Position numbers and translations under genes: made by a program. 12,423 bases of DNA from an uncultured Spirochaetales bacterium. Lineage in GTDB: Bacteria > Spirochaetota > Spirochaetia > Sphaerochaetales > Sphaerochaetaceae. The notes beneath the pieces are model-generated. The model was not told the origin of the DNA, searched no databases, and saw only the letters and a list, made by a program, of their open reading frames with translations. Shown one piece after another: positions 1 to 7,621 of this stretch (position 1 is the stretch's first letter; every line of letters starts with the position of its first letter). The DNA is taken from the NCBI GenBank assembly GCA_934276695.1, contig CAKQTF010000016.1, positions 1 to 12,423 on the forward strand, in the 5' to 3' direction.

Positions 1-34
1 CCATAGCCTATCTTTACGCTGAACAAAGAAAAAT

Positions 35-86
35 GGAGCTACCTCATAATTTTTCCATTCAATTATGAAACAGCTCCCTTTTTTCT
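35..86 (+). terminator. Intrinsic terminator, probably bidirectional
   Basis: An inverted repeat is followed by a T-run. GGAGCT (35-40) pairs with AGCTCC (72-77), and TCATAATT (44-51) pairs with AATTATGA (61-68). The two stems are separated by a 3x3 internal loop and closed by a 9-base loop. Six T residues follow at 79-84. On the opposite strand the stem is followed by ATTTTTCTTTG (complement of 24-34), so the hairpin could also stop minus-strand transcription. It separates the sugar cluster from an upstream unit whose genes are not in the window. The first 34 bases hold no recognisable coding sequence. Confidence 0.8.
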
Positions 87-114
87 TGACTTGGCATCAT
101 GTTCATTGGACAAT
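86..114 (+). promoter_or_regulatory. Sigma-70-type promoter of the kinase-araD operon
   Basis: A -35 box TTGACT (86-91) lies 17 bases before a -10-like box GACAAT (109-114). The -35 matches five of six consensus bases and the -10 four of six. It starts directly behind the upstream terminator and in front of an operator palindrome. The same layout recurs at 2418-2446 with identical spacing, which supports both calls. Transcription would start near 121. Confidence 0.7.
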
Positions 115-116
115 TG

Positions 117-136
117 CAATGTGCTCGGGCACATTG
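117..136. promoter_or_regulatory. LacI-type operator 1
   Basis: This is a 20-bp palindrome, CAATGTGCTCGGGCACATTG: perfect 8-bp arms around TCGG with a central CpG. It begins two bases after the -10 box and covers the expected transcription start, the usual place for a repressor site. The central CpG is typical of LacI-family operators, where the hinge helices insert. The core TGTGC-N-CG-N-GCACA recurs at 2449-2468. The regulator encoded at 3963-4967 is the likely ligand; this is inferred from context and motif type. Confidence 0.75.
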
Positions 137-146
137 TGGGGTTCTT

Positions 147-1721
147 ATGGGTGCATATGATTCTATAGCAAATGGGCTTTGCTGTCTTGGGATTGAATTC
201 GGGTCAACGAGGATCAAGGCTATCCTCATAGATGAGGAAAGGCATCCGATTGCATACGGTGTGCATGAATGGGAGAACAGATACGAGAACGGGATCTGGA
301 CATATTCCATTGATGACATAAAGAACGGCCTCGCATCATGCTATGGAAGCCTTAAGGCTGATGTCATGATGCGGTACGGCATTGTCGTGAAAAGGCTTAA
401 GGCGATAGGGATAAGCGCGATGATGCACGGATATATGGCATTCGCAGACGATGGACGCCTGCTGACTCCGTTCAGGACATGGCGCAATACGGTCACATTC
501 TCAGAATCCGAAGAGCTGACAGAGCTGCTGTCATATCCGGTTCCAGAGAGATGGACAGTAAGCCATCTTCTCTATGATATCAGGCATTCAGCCCCTTATC
601 TTGATGATATCTCATATGTAATGACGCTTGCATCATATGTCCATTATCTTCTGACAGGAGTGAAGGTAGCGGGGATAGGCGATGCATCAGGCATGTTCCC
701 TGTGGACAGGCGTAAGAAGGGGTATGATGATGAGGCTGCCGCCATCTTCCTGAAGAGCTATGATTATGATGTAAGGAGCCTGTTTCCGTCAGTGCTCTTA
801 GCTGGGGAGAATGCCGGATGCCTGACAGAGGATGGTGCTTTGCTCCTTGACGCGGAAGGGGACCTCGGATCTGGAATCCCTCTCTGTCCTCCGGAAGGCG
901 ATGCTGGCACAGGGATGGTTGCTACGGACTCAGTCAGGCCCCGGACTGGCAATATAAGCGCAGGTACAAGCGCATTTGCGATGATTGTCCTAGAGAATCC
1001 GCTCTCTCGTCCTTATAAGGAGCTTGATCTGGTGACGACTCCTGATGGCTGTCCTGTCGCGATGGCCCATACAAACAACTGCACAGGGGATCTTGACTGC
1101 TGGATAGGCCTCTTCGGAGAGGTTCTTTCCTTATTCGGTGTAAATGCTGATAAGGAAGAGCTCTATGGCAGGCTTATCGGGGAGGCAGGGCGCGGCAGTG
1201 CTGATGCAGGAGGCCTTGTCAGCTATAACTATCAGGCAGGGGAGCCTATATCCGGCTGCCAGAAGGGTATTCCGATGTTCATAAGAGGCACGTCATCATC
1301 ATTGAATCTTCCTGATTTCATGAAGCAGGAGATGTATTCTGCTATTGCTGCGATGAAGTCTGGGCTTGATATCCTTTCAGAGAAGGAGCATATCAGAGCG
1401 GACAGGATCACATGCCATGGAGGATACTTCAAGACAGGTGATGAGGGACTGAAGGCTGTTGCAGCGGCACTCAGATGCCCTGTGTATGCGCTATCAACTG
1501 CCGGTGAAGGCGGGGCCTGGGGCATGGCACTGCTTGCCGATTATCTTGGCAGTGCTGATATGGATCTGCCATCATATCTTGATGAGAAGGTATTCAGCTC
1601 GCTTGAATGCAGATGCATTGAGCCTGATGCAGCGAGCTCTGATGGCTTTGATTCATTCTATAAGAGGTACGTAAGCGGGCTTGCCGCAGAAAGGCTTGCT
1701 GCTGAGCTTCTGGGGGACTGA
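147..1721 (+). CDS. FGGY-family carbohydrate kinase, probable L-ribulokinase-type
   Basis: This is a 524-residue cytoplasmic sugar kinase of the FGGY family (actin-like ATPase fold, two lobes). The N-terminal phosphate-binding motif [10 protein letters not shown] is at residues 15-24. A substrate-loop segment [12 protein letters not shown] starts at 92. The likely catalytic base is D252 in EGDAGTG. The phosphate-2 segment GNISAGTS is near 269, and the C-terminal nucleotide-site glycines (CHGGYFKTG near 423, AGEGGAWG near 452) are present. Start choice: an in-frame ATG at 99 would put the -10 box and operator inside the gene, so the ATG at 147, with GGGG at 138-141, is preferred. The stop is one base before araD. 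Pairing with L-ribulose-5-phosphate 4-epimerase points to phosphorylation of L-ribulose. The sequence belongs to a divergent FGGY branch rather than looking like classical AraB, so substrate identity is inferred from context. Confidence 0.85.
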   Translation: MGAYDSIANGLCCLGIEFGSTRIKAILIDEERHPIAYGVHEWENRYENGIWTYSIDDIKNGLASCYGSLKADVMMRYGIVVKRLKAIGISAMMHGYMAFADDGRLLTPFRTWRNTVTFSESEELTELLSYPVPERWTVSHLLYDIRHSAPYLDDISYVMTLASYVHYLLTGVKVAGIGDASGMFPVDRRKKGYDDEAAAIFLKSYDYDVRSLFPSVLLAGENAGCLTEDGALLLDAEGDLGSGIPLCPPEGDAGTGMVATDSVRPRTGNISAGTSAFAMIVLENPLSRPYKELDLVTTPDGCPVAMAHTNNCTGDLDCWIGLFGEVLSLFGVNADKEELYGRLIGEAGRGSADAGGLVSYNYQAGEPISGCQKGIPMFIRGTSSSLNLPDFMKQEMYSAIAAMKSGLDILSEKEHIRADRITCHGGYFKTGDEGLKAVAAALRCPVYALSTAGEGGAWGMALLADYLGSADMDLPSYLDEKVFSSLECRCIEPDAASSDGFDSFYKRYVSGLAAERLAAELLGD

Positions 1722-1722
1722 T

Positions 1723-2409
1723 ATGCTTGAAGAACTTAAAAGAAGAGTACTCAGGGCAAACAAGATGCTTCCTGAATACGGTCTTGTCACATTCACATGG
1801 GGCAATGTAAGCGGAATCGACAGGGATAAGGGCCTTATCGTAATCAAACCGAGCGGCGTGAGCTACGATGAGCTTACTGAGGATAGCCTTGTAGTCCTGG
1901 ATCTTGATGGGGACATAGTAGAAGGCAGTCTCCGTCCTTCCAGTGATACTCCAACGCATATTGAGCTTTATAAGTCCTGGCCTGATGTAGGCGGCATTGT
2001 GCATACACATTCGCCTTATGCCACAAGCTGGGCTCAGGCATGCCGTGAGATCCCATGCTATGGGACGACCCATGCAGATTACTTCAGAGGGCCTGTCCCG
2101 CTTGCAAGGATGCTCAGAAAGGAGGAGCTCTGCAGCTATGAGCGTAATACAGGAGTTGCAATCATAGAGAGATTCAGTGATCTTGACTATGCTGCAGTGC
2201 CTGCTGTCCTCTGCTCATGCCATGGCCCATTTGCATGGGGGAGTGATCCAGAGGAGGCTGTCCATAACGCAGCCGTGCTTGAGGAGGTTGCAAGAATGGC
2301 AACTTTCACAGAGCTGCATGCTGCCTCAGTGCAATCTGCTCCTGACTATCTTATTGAGAAGCACTACTCAAGAAAGCATGGTGCTGATGCTTATTACGGC
2401 CAGAGATGA
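1723..2409 (+). CDS. araD: L-ribulose-5-phosphate 4-epimerase
   Basis: The 228-residue class II aldolase/epimerase interconverts L-ribulose 5-phosphate and D-xylulose 5-phosphate by a metal-dependent retro-aldol mechanism. E. coli AraD has 231 residues. The zinc ligands are visible as H94 and H96 ([11 protein letters not shown]) and H167 (SCHGPFAWG). D75 lies in SSDTPTH. D119 in THADYF and Y225 in the C-terminal [10 protein letters not shown] match the catalytic Asp120 and Tyr229 of the E. coli enzyme. GNVS (27-30) and KPSGV (42-46) form the substrate phosphate region. The ATG at 1723 is preceded by GGGGGA (1712-1717) and follows the kinase stop by one base, implying translational coupling. 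It lies before a second promoter at 2418. All key residues are intact. Confidence 0.95.
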   Translation: MLEELKRRVLRANKMLPEYGLVTFTWGNVSGIDRDKGLIVIKPSGVSYDELTEDSLVVLDLDGDIVEGSLRPSSDTPTHIELYKSWPDVGGIVHTHSPYATSWAQACREIPCYGTTHADYFRGPVPLARMLRKEELCSYERNTGVAIIERFSDLDYAAVPAVLCSCHGPFAWGSDPEEAVHNAAVLEEVARMATFTELHAASVQSAPDYLIEKHYSRKHGADAYYGQR

Positions 2410-2417
2410 TTTTATGA

Positions 2418-2446
2418 TTGACGATATTGTAAGAACATTGGAAAAT
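2418..2446 (+). promoter_or_regulatory. Sigma-70-type promoter of the isomerase-lacI-xylB-galM operon
   Basis: A -35 box TTGACG (2418-2423) and a -10-like GAAAAT (2441-2446) are separated by 17 bases. The boxes and the adjacent operator have exactly the same spacing as at 86-136. An alternative -10, AATAAT (2444-2449), matches consensus better but gives a 20-base spacer. The promoter sits in the 72-base gap after araD, so the downstream genes can be transcribed separately as well as by read-through. Confidence 0.65.
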
Positions 2447-2448
2447 AA

Positions 2449-2468
2449 TAGTGTGCACGAGCACATAA
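2449..2468. promoter_or_regulatory. LacI-type operator 2
   Basis: TAGTGTGCACGAGCACATAA contains perfect TGTGC/GCACA arms around ACGA, again with a central CpG. It aligns with operator 1 at the arms and lies the same distance (31 bases) from the start of its -35 box. It overlaps the expected transcription start and ends just before the isomerase ribosome-binding site (AGGAG at 2470-2474). It is likely bound by the LacI regulator encoded two genes downstream, giving autoregulation; this is inferred. Confidence 0.72.
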
Positions 2469-2481
2469 TAGGAGAACAACA

Positions 2482-3963
2482 ATGAATAACATACCTGAAG
2501 TCAGACTTGCGATAATAGGTGTCAGCAGGGACTGCTTTCCTGCAGTGCTTTCAGAGACACGCAGAAAGGCTGTCGTTGAGGCATTAAGGGAAAAAGGCCA
2601 GCAGATTGTGGAGATCCCATTCTCTGTTGAGAATTAGAGACAGGCGATTGAGTCTGTGCACTATGCAGAGGATAACGGAGCTGATGCGCTTGTAGTATTC
2701 CTTGGGAATTTCGGTCCAGAGACTCCAGAGACTCTTATAGCCTCAGCTTTCTCCGGGCCTGTGATGTTCGCAGCGGCTGCTGAGGAGACTGGCGATAACC
2801 TTATCAATGGCAGAGGCGATGCATACTGCGGCATGCTCAACTGCTCATATAATCTCGGGCTGAGGAAGATTCCTGCATACATTCCGGAATACCCTGTAGG
2901 CACTGCAGATGAAGTTGCAGATATGATCCTGGATTTTATCCCTGTTGCAAGGGCGATCATAGGACTCAGGAATCTGAAAATCATAACATTCGGCCCGAGG
3001 CCTCAGGACTTCTTTGCATGCAATGCACCGATAAAGGCCCTTTATGATCTTGGCGTTGAGATTGAGGAGAACAGCGAGCTGGACCTTCTTGTGTCATATA
3101 AGGCCCATAAGGATGATCCGCGGATTGCTGATGTTGCATCTGATATGGCAAGGGAGCTTGGGGTAAAGGGAAATACATATCCAGACCTCCTTCCGCGCAT
3201 GGCGCAGTTTGAGATCACTCTGCTTGACTGGATGGAAGCGCATAAGGGTGCAAGGAAGTATGTTGCTTTTGCTGATAAGTGCTGGCCTGCATTCCCAGAG
3301 GCCTTCGGCTTCGAACCATGCTATGTCAATAGCCGCCTGGCCAGCCGTGGCATTCCTGTTGCATGCGAGGTGGATATCTATGGGGCGCTTTCAGAATATA
3401 TCGCAAGCTGTCTGACAGCTGCGCCTGTGACGCTTCTGGATATAAACAACACAGTTCCTGCAGATATGTATAAGAAGGATATAGAGGGGCGTTTCAGCTA
3501 TGCCAACAATGATCTCTTCATGGGATTCCACTGCGGCAATACACCTCTTTCCTGCCTCTCATGCGGAGCTGTCAATTACCAGATAATACAGAACAGGCTG
3601 CTTGAGAACGGCGGAAAGCCTGATTTCACAAGAGGGACTCTTGAAGGGGATCTGCGCCCTGGTGATATAACACTGTTCAGGCTTCACTCAAATGCTGATT
3701 CAACACTTGAAGCCTATGTCGCAGAAGGTGAAGTTCTTCCTGTAAGCACAAGAAGCTTCGGAGGAATAGGCATAATCGCTGTTCCTGAGATGGCAAGATT
3801 CTACCGCCACGTCCTGATTGCAAAGCACTTCCCGCATCATGGGGCTGTTGCCTTCTCCCATATAGGAAGGGCACTCTATTCACTCTTTGATTATCTTGGG
3901 GTAAAGGATGTGTCATTCAACAGAAAAAGCGGTGATCTCTATAATGGGGAGTGCCCGTTTTAA
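2482..3963 (+). pseudogene. L-fucose/L-arabinose isomerase-family protein interrupted by an in-frame amber codon
   Basis: Read through TAG, this is a 493-residue ketol isomerase of the L-fucose/L-arabinose isomerase superfamily, expected to convert an aldose (L-arabinose in this context) to its ketose. The ATG at 2482 has AGGAG seven bases upstream. The frame is open to TAA 3961-3963 except for TAG 2635-2637 at codon 52. Family-like sequence continues across the stop without a frame change. Probable metal and catalytic residues in full-length numbering are E296 (ACEVDIYG), D320 (LLDINN), H350 (GFHCGNT) and a His cluster at 449-453 (HFPHH). The TAA overlaps the lacI ATG by one base. A GTG at 2656 could restart translation but has no good ribosome-binding site and would lose the first part of the N-terminal domain. 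The stop may be a real nonsense mutation, a sequencing or assembly error, or suppressed; flanking conservation suggests a recent event. Arabinose versus fucose or other specificity cannot be settled from sequence. Confidence 0.8.
2635..2637 (+). other. In-frame TAG codon inside the isomerase gene
   Basis: The context is AAT TAG AGA, replacing codon 52 of the isomerase. TAG also ends the aldose epimerase (7357-7359) and gntR (11410-11412) genes here, so it is a working stop codon in this genome. A single base change from GAG, AAG or CAG would create it. Confidence 0.9.
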
Positions 3964-4967
3964 TGGCAACCATAAAGGAGATAGCAGAAATCTCAGGTGC
4001 ATCGAGAGGAACGGTTGACAGGGTCATCCATAACAGAGGACGGGTAGCTCCTGATATGGAGAAGGCTGTCAGAGCTGCGATAGAGACGCTTGATTACAGG
4101 CCTAATAAGGCGGGAAGGATACTGGCATCTGCCAAGAAATCCCGCCGGATAGGCATAGTGATGCAGTCAAACGAGAACAGGTTCTTCATCGATGTTGAGA
4201 AAGGCATGCAGAGTGCCTGGAGAGAGGTATCCGGATCAGGATTTGAGCTTGTATTCCAGCGTGTCAGGGGGTTCGGGAGCGATGAGAACCTCAATGCAAT
4301 CAGAGAGCTCTGTGAAAGCGGTGTTGATGCGCTTATACTGACTGTGCCTGATTCAGATGCTGTGAATGCATATCTGGAAACGCTTCAGATCCCAGTTGCG
4401 GCTCTCAATTCAAACCTGTCCATTCCATCCCTTCTCTATTATGTAGGGCCGGATTATTTCAGGAAGGGAGAGATCAATGCCGGGCTTCTTGCAATCCTTG
4501 GCATGGATAAGCCTGCTATCCTGATCCTTTCAGGCTCTGATTCAATGAAGGGCCATAGGGATATAGTCAGAGGGTTCATCTCAGGCCTTGATGCGCGTGG
4601 CGTTGATTATGATATCAAGGCAGAGGTGTTCACTGAGGATAGCAATGAGAGGGCAGAGCAGCTTGTGAGGGATGCATTTGCCGCACATCCTGATATAAAC
4701 ACAGTCTTCATATCAACAGGAGGCGCTGCAGGCGCGCTCCGTGCAATAGGAGACAGGCGTGTTTCTGTCTTCGCATCTGATGTCATTGATGATGTCAGGG
4801 AAGGGATAAGGAATGGCAGGATACTCTGGACTGTATCGCAGGAGCCATGCAGGCAGGGATACGAGGCTGTCAAGAGAATGCAGGATTACTTCATTGATGG
4901 CAGGAGGCCGGATAGCCTCTTCATCAATCAGATAGTCAGGATAAAAGAGAATATAGATGAGGGATGA
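3963..4967 (+). CDS. LacI-family transcriptional regulator
   Basis: This 334-residue repressor has an N-terminal helix-turn-helix at about residues 3-22 (TIKEIAEISGASRGTVDRVI). A hinge helix follows near 45-58 (YRPNKAGRILASAK), with L54 placed like the leucine that wedges into the central CpG of LacI operators. A periplasmic-binding-protein-like effector domain runs from about 62 to the end. The recognition helix reads SRGTVDRVIHNRGRV, as in a LacI subgroup whose effector domain resembles ribose/galactose binding proteins. The ATG at 3963 overlaps the isomerase TAA by one base; an upstream in-frame GTG at 3951 would add only four residues and break this coupling. GGGGAG (3946-3951) is the likely ribosome-binding site, with a rather long spacer. 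Encoded inside the pentose operon, it probably controls both operators (117-136, 2449-2468) in response to a pathway sugar. The effector is unknown. Confidence 0.9.
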   Translation: MATIKEIAEISGASRGTVDRVIHNRGRVAPDMEKAVRAAIETLDYRPNKAGRILASAKKSRRIGIVMQSNENRFFIDVEKGMQSAWREVSGSGFELVFQRVRGFGSDENLNAIRELCESGVDALILTVPDSDAVNAYLETLQIPVAALNSNLSIPSLLYYVGPDYFRKGEINAGLLAILGMDKPAILILSGSDSMKGHRDIVRGFISGLDARGVDYDIKAEVFTEDSNERAEQLVRDAFAAHPDINTVFISTGGAAGALRAIGDRRVSVFASDVIDDVREGIRNGRILWTVSQEPCRQGYEAVKRMQDYFIDGRRPDSLFINQIVRIKENIDEG

Positions 4968-4970
4968 TAT

Positions 4971-6440
4971 ATGATTGCAGCAGGGCTTGATTTCGGTACT
5001 CAGTCAGTGAAGCTGATTGTCTATGACAGTGAAAAGAGAAAGGAGCTTGCCTCAGCCTCCCACCCGTTTCGCCTGATCTCCAGGGATGATGGGAGCAGGG
5101 AGCAGATGGCTGAGTGGTGGATAGAAGGCCTATGCGCATGCTTTGCAGCAATCCCCCTGGATATAAGGAAGAGCATAAAGGGCATAGGAGTATCAGGACA
5201 GCAGCATGGCTTTGTACCTCTCTCATCAGATGGGACTGTGCTTGCTCCTGTCAAGCTCTGGTGCGACACATCAACAGCTTCAGAATGCGATGAGCTCACT
5301 GCAGCGTATGGCGGCAGGGACAGGCTGATCGGGAATGTCGGCAATGCGATCCTTCCAGGATACACAGCAAGCAAGATCCTTGCATTCCGGAAGAATAGCC
5401 CTGAGCTCTATGCCAGGATGGCCCATGTCATGCTGCCTCATGATTACATAAACTACTGGCTTACCGGAAGCGTGACCATGGAAAGAGGAGACGCCTCAGG
5501 CACAGCTCTGTACAACATCTATAAGAACTGCTGGGATGATGAGCTATGCAGCCTCATAAGCCCTGATCTGATCAGCAGGCTTCCTGATGTCTCTGATTCA
5601 AAAGGTCTTGCAGGCTATGTCCGAAGGGAAGCTGCAGATATGCTTGGGCTTGGATATGATGTCGCAGTCTCAGCAGGCGGCGGCGACAATATGATGAGTG
5701 CAATAGGCACAGGCACTGTGAGAGAAGGAAGGCTTACGATGAGCCTTGGAACGTCCGGGACTCTTTTTGCCTTCTCTGAGACACCTGTTGTGGATAGGAA
5801 ATGCAGGCTTGCAGGCTTCGCATCATCATCCGGTGGATATCTTCCTCTTCTCTGCACTATGAACTGCACAGTCGCATCCGAGCTTATGAGGAATCTGATG
5901 GAGCTGTCTGTCAGCAGCTTTGATGAGCTTGCAGCAACAGCTCCAATCGGTTCAGAAGGCCTTGTAATGCTTCCTTTCTTCAATGGGGAGAGGGTTCCTA
6001 ATTATCCAAGAGGAGAGGGCGTGCTTGCAGGTATGAATATGTCAAATGTGAGGAAGGCGAATATCGCAAGGGCTGCGCTTGAAGGTGTCAGCTTTGAATT
6101 CCTTCTAGGCATTGAGGCGTTCAGGGAATCAGGGTTCAGGGCCGGGGAGATATCGCTGACAGGCGGAGGCTCAAAGAGCAGTATCTGGAGAAGCATTATC
6201 GCAGATCTCACCGGGCTCAGGGTCCGTGTCCCATCAGTTAAGGAAGCTGCGGCGTTCGGAGGTGTGCTTCAGGTCCTTTCTGTCCTTGAGCATAAGGATA
6301 TTGCTGATATAGCGGATGAGTATATAGAATTTGATGACAGTAAGGAGGCATTGCCGGCCTTAGATAAGAACACTGAATACATTAAGGCCTATCAGAAATG
6401 GAGAAGCTATTCTGATTCGCTGGGAGGATTATATGAATGA
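4971..6440 (+). CDS. xylB: Xylulokinase-like FGGY-family sugar kinase
   Basis: The 489-residue cytoplasmic kinase transfers phosphate from ATP to a ketopentose, most likely D-xylulose, giving D-xylulose 5-phosphate. E. coli XylB has 484 residues. The N-terminal DFGTQSVK motif is at 7-14. SGQQHG (75-80) is the sugar-loop motif. D239 in AGGGDN is the expected catalytic base. LGTSGT (259-264) binds phosphate, and TGGGSKSSIWR (397-407) belongs to the C-terminal FGGY signature and nucleotide site. The start follows the lacI stop by three bases, with GAGGGA as ribosome-binding site, and the end overlaps galM by eight bases. It is a second, clearly different FGGY kinase in the same locus. No xylose isomerase is visible, so D-xylulose must come from the adjacent isomerase, from elsewhere in the genome, or from a polyol route. 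The substrate is a family-level assignment. Confidence 0.85.
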   Translation: MIAAGLDFGTQSVKLIVYDSEKRKELASASHPFRLISRDDGSREQMAEWWIEGLCACFAAIPLDIRKSIKGIGVSGQQHGFVPLSSDGTVLAPVKLWCDTSTASECDELTAAYGGRDRLIGNVGNAILPGYTASKILAFRKNSPELYARMAHVMLPHDYINYWLTGSVTMERGDASGTALYNIYKNCWDDELCSLISPDLISRLPDVSDSKGLAGYVRREAADMLGLGYDVAVSAGGGDNMMSAIGTGTVREGRLTMSLGTSGTLFAFSETPVVDRKCRLAGFASSSGGYLPLLCTMNCTVASELMRNLMELSVSSFDELAATAPIGSEGLVMLPFFNGERVPNYPRGEGVLAGMNMSNVRKANIARAALEGVSFEFLLGIEAFRESGFRAGEISLTGGGSKSSIWRSIIADLTGLRVRVPSVKEAAAFGGVLQVLSVLEHKDIADIADEYIEFDDSKEALPALDKNTEYIKAYQKWRSYSDSLGGLYE

Positions 6441-7359
6441 ATATCAGATAAAGGCAGGACGTTACAGTGCTGTGATTCTTGATCAGGGAGCTGTTCTATA
6501 CAGCTTCAGCATTGATGGCAGAGACATAATCCTGCAGTTCGGGGATAAGAGCATGAATGAGAGGACCAGGGGATATTTCTCTCAGGTCGTCGGTCCATTT
6601 GCAAATAGGATCAAGGATGCTAAATACACAGTGGATGGCATAGCGTACCAGGCAGAGAAGAACAATGGCAATAACAGCCTCCATTCAGGCTCCCGCAATT
6701 TCGGATGGCAGAAATGGAAGGCTGTATCCGTAAAGGAAGACTCTGTCACGCTGGCTCTGCATTCACCAGAAGGATATGGCTTTCCTGGAAACCAGGATGC
6801 AGAAGTGACGTACTCGCTTTCAGATAAAGGTGATCTTAGGATCCATTACAGCATAATCGGTGATAAGAAATGCCCAGTTAATCTCACAAACCATGCATTC
6901 TTCAATCTGGATTCCACTGGTGATATAAGAGACCATGTGCTGACTATGCCGTCTATGCACTACATTGATGTTGATTCTGAGCTCATCCCTACAGAGATAA
7001 GGAGCACAGCAGGCACTGATTTTGATTTCACAACACCGCACAGGATCGGAGAGAGAAGGGATGGCACATATGATCACTGCTTCATACTCGACGGTGATGG
7101 ATGCGTTTCAGTCACGAATGGAAGCCTGACTCTGACCATGAAGACAGATCTTCCTGCTGTCCAGCTCTATACATCAGGGACACTTAACCAGGGCATGGTA
7201 GGCAAGGGCGGAAGCGAGATGGGCCCTCATATGGCATTCTGCCTTGAATCTGAATTCTATCCTGATTTCCCTAACAGGCCTGATTTCAAATCATGCTACC
7301 TGACTCCAGGTGTCAGGTATGAGACAGAGACTGTATTCACTCTGACAGAGAACTGCTAG
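6433..7359 (+). CDS. galM: Aldose 1-epimerase (mutarotase)
   Basis: This 308-residue GalM-family enzyme interconverts alpha and beta anomers of aldoses, feeding the isomerase with the right form. Conserved positions are H84 (NNSLHSG), H154 in LTNHAFFNL, D214 in TYDHCF and the catalytic base E272 in CLESEFYPDFPN. The length is slightly short but normal for the single-domain family. There is no signal peptide, so it acts in the cytoplasm. The ATG at 6433 overlaps the end of the xylulokinase gene by eight bases, with GGGAGG (6422-6427) as ribosome-binding site. It ends in TAG and is followed by a strong hairpin, so it is the last gene of this operon. The family has broad sugar preference; here arabinose or xylose is implied by context. 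Confidence 0.92.
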   Translation: MNEYQIKAGRYSAVILDQGAVLYSFSIDGRDIILQFGDKSMNERTRGYFSQVVGPFANRIKDAKYTVDGIAYQAEKNNGNNSLHSGSRNFGWQKWKAVSVKEDSVTLALHSPEGYGFPGNQDAEVTYSLSDKGDLRIHYSIIGDKKCPVNLTNHAFFNLDSTGDIRDHVLTMPSMHYIDVDSELIPTEIRSTAGTDFDFTTPHRIGERRDGTYDHCFILDGDGCVSVTNGSLTLTMKTDLPAVQLYTSGTLNQGMVGKGGSEMGPHMAFCLESEFYPDFPNRPDFKSCYLTPGVRYETETVFTLTENC

Positions 7360-7397
7360 GAGAATTCCTGCCTCTAAGGCTATTGATAAGCAGGAAA

Positions 7398-7450
7398 GAG
7401 AGGAAGAGATGAGCACATCATTCTGTGTTCATCCTTCCTCTTCTCATTTC
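7398..7450 (+). terminator. Long hairpin terminator candidate after galM
   Basis: Positions 7398-7417 pair with 7424-7442 in a stem of about 19 pairs with one bulged A (7407), two G-T pairs and a six-base loop TCATTC. A moderately T-rich TTCTCATTTC tail follows (7441-7450). It begins 38 bases after the galM stop. A shorter 7-bp repeat, TTCCTGC (7365-7371) with GCAGGAA (7390-7396), lies just before it. The weak T-tract leaves open a processing or mRNA-stability role. Confidence 0.65.
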
Positions 7451-7472
7451 ATGCATGTTAATGACTTATTAT

Positions 7473-7497
7473 GCAGCAGATACGCTTGTGCTGCTGT
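7473..7497 (+). repeat. Weak GC-rich inverted repeat in the galM-transporter gap
   Basis: CAGCAG (7474-7479) can pair with CTGCTG (7491-7496), with a shifted alternative GCAGCA/TGCTGC. The loop is about 11 bases and no T-run follows. It lies upstream of the transporter promoter. Nothing else of note is seen between 7450 and 7562. Confidence 0.3.
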
Positions 7498-7562
7498 AAT
7501 TCCTAATGTTATCAGCAATAATGGCAGTTTCAGCCTGATTGTGTTCTTTTGCTGGATTTTAC

Positions 7563-7590
7563 TTGCAAGATCTGAAATCCATGATATATT
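7563..7590 (+). promoter_or_regulatory. Promoter candidate of the transporter-gntR-dehydratase operon
   Basis: TTGCAA (7563-7568; four of six consensus bases) and TATATT (7585-7590; five of six) are 16 bases apart. They lie after the galM hairpin and about 50 bases before the binding-protein start. TGAAATC, the half-site of the repeat at 7598-7621, also occurs inside the promoter at 7573-7579, in keeping with regulation here. Confidence 0.55.
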
Positions 7591-7597
7591 TCAAATA

Positions 7598-7621
7598 TGA
7601 AATCTGAGATACCAGATTTCA
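7598..7621. promoter_or_regulatory. Perfect inverted repeat, candidate operator or 5' leader hairpin
   Basis: TGAAATCTG (7598-7606) and CAGATTTCA (7613-7621) form perfect 9-bp arms around a six-base spacer. It sits at the predicted transcription start and ends just before the ribosome-binding site AAAAGGAG (7623-7630). A third half-site, TGAAATC, is at 7573-7579 and an inverted ATTTCA at 7588-7593. The sequence differs from the two LacI-type operators, so the GntR regulator of this operon is the better candidate ligand. In RNA the same arms could form a 5'-end stem. Confidence 0.6.

Noticed and set aside
99..146. Upstream ATG at 99 as the kinase start
   Set aside because: It would place the -10 box and operator inside the coding region and adds residues unlike FGGY N-termini. 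The ATG at 147 fits family length and leaves the promoter intact.
1594..2073. 159-residue minus-strand open frame over the kinase-araD junction
   Set aside because: It is antisense to conserved coding sequence with catalytic residues on the + strand, and has no motif of its own.
2177..2485. 102-residue + strand open frame overlapping the araD end and the next promoter
   Set aside because: It is a different frame of araD, low in family features, and covers the promoter and operator at 2418-2468.
2635..2637. Genome-wide TAG reassignment
   Set aside because: TAG terminates galM and gntR at family-appropriate lengths in this same window, so global reassignment is not supported. Site-specific suppression cannot be excluded.
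7281..7293. TGATTTcAAATCA palindrome inside galM
   Set aside because: It is within coding sequence, has short arms and a different arm order and spacing from the 7598-7621 repeat. Chance occurrence is likely.
7409..7600. 63-residue + strand open frame in the galM-transporter gap
   Set aside because: It starts inside the long hairpin, has no ribosome-binding site, shows no recognisable motif and runs through the promoter.
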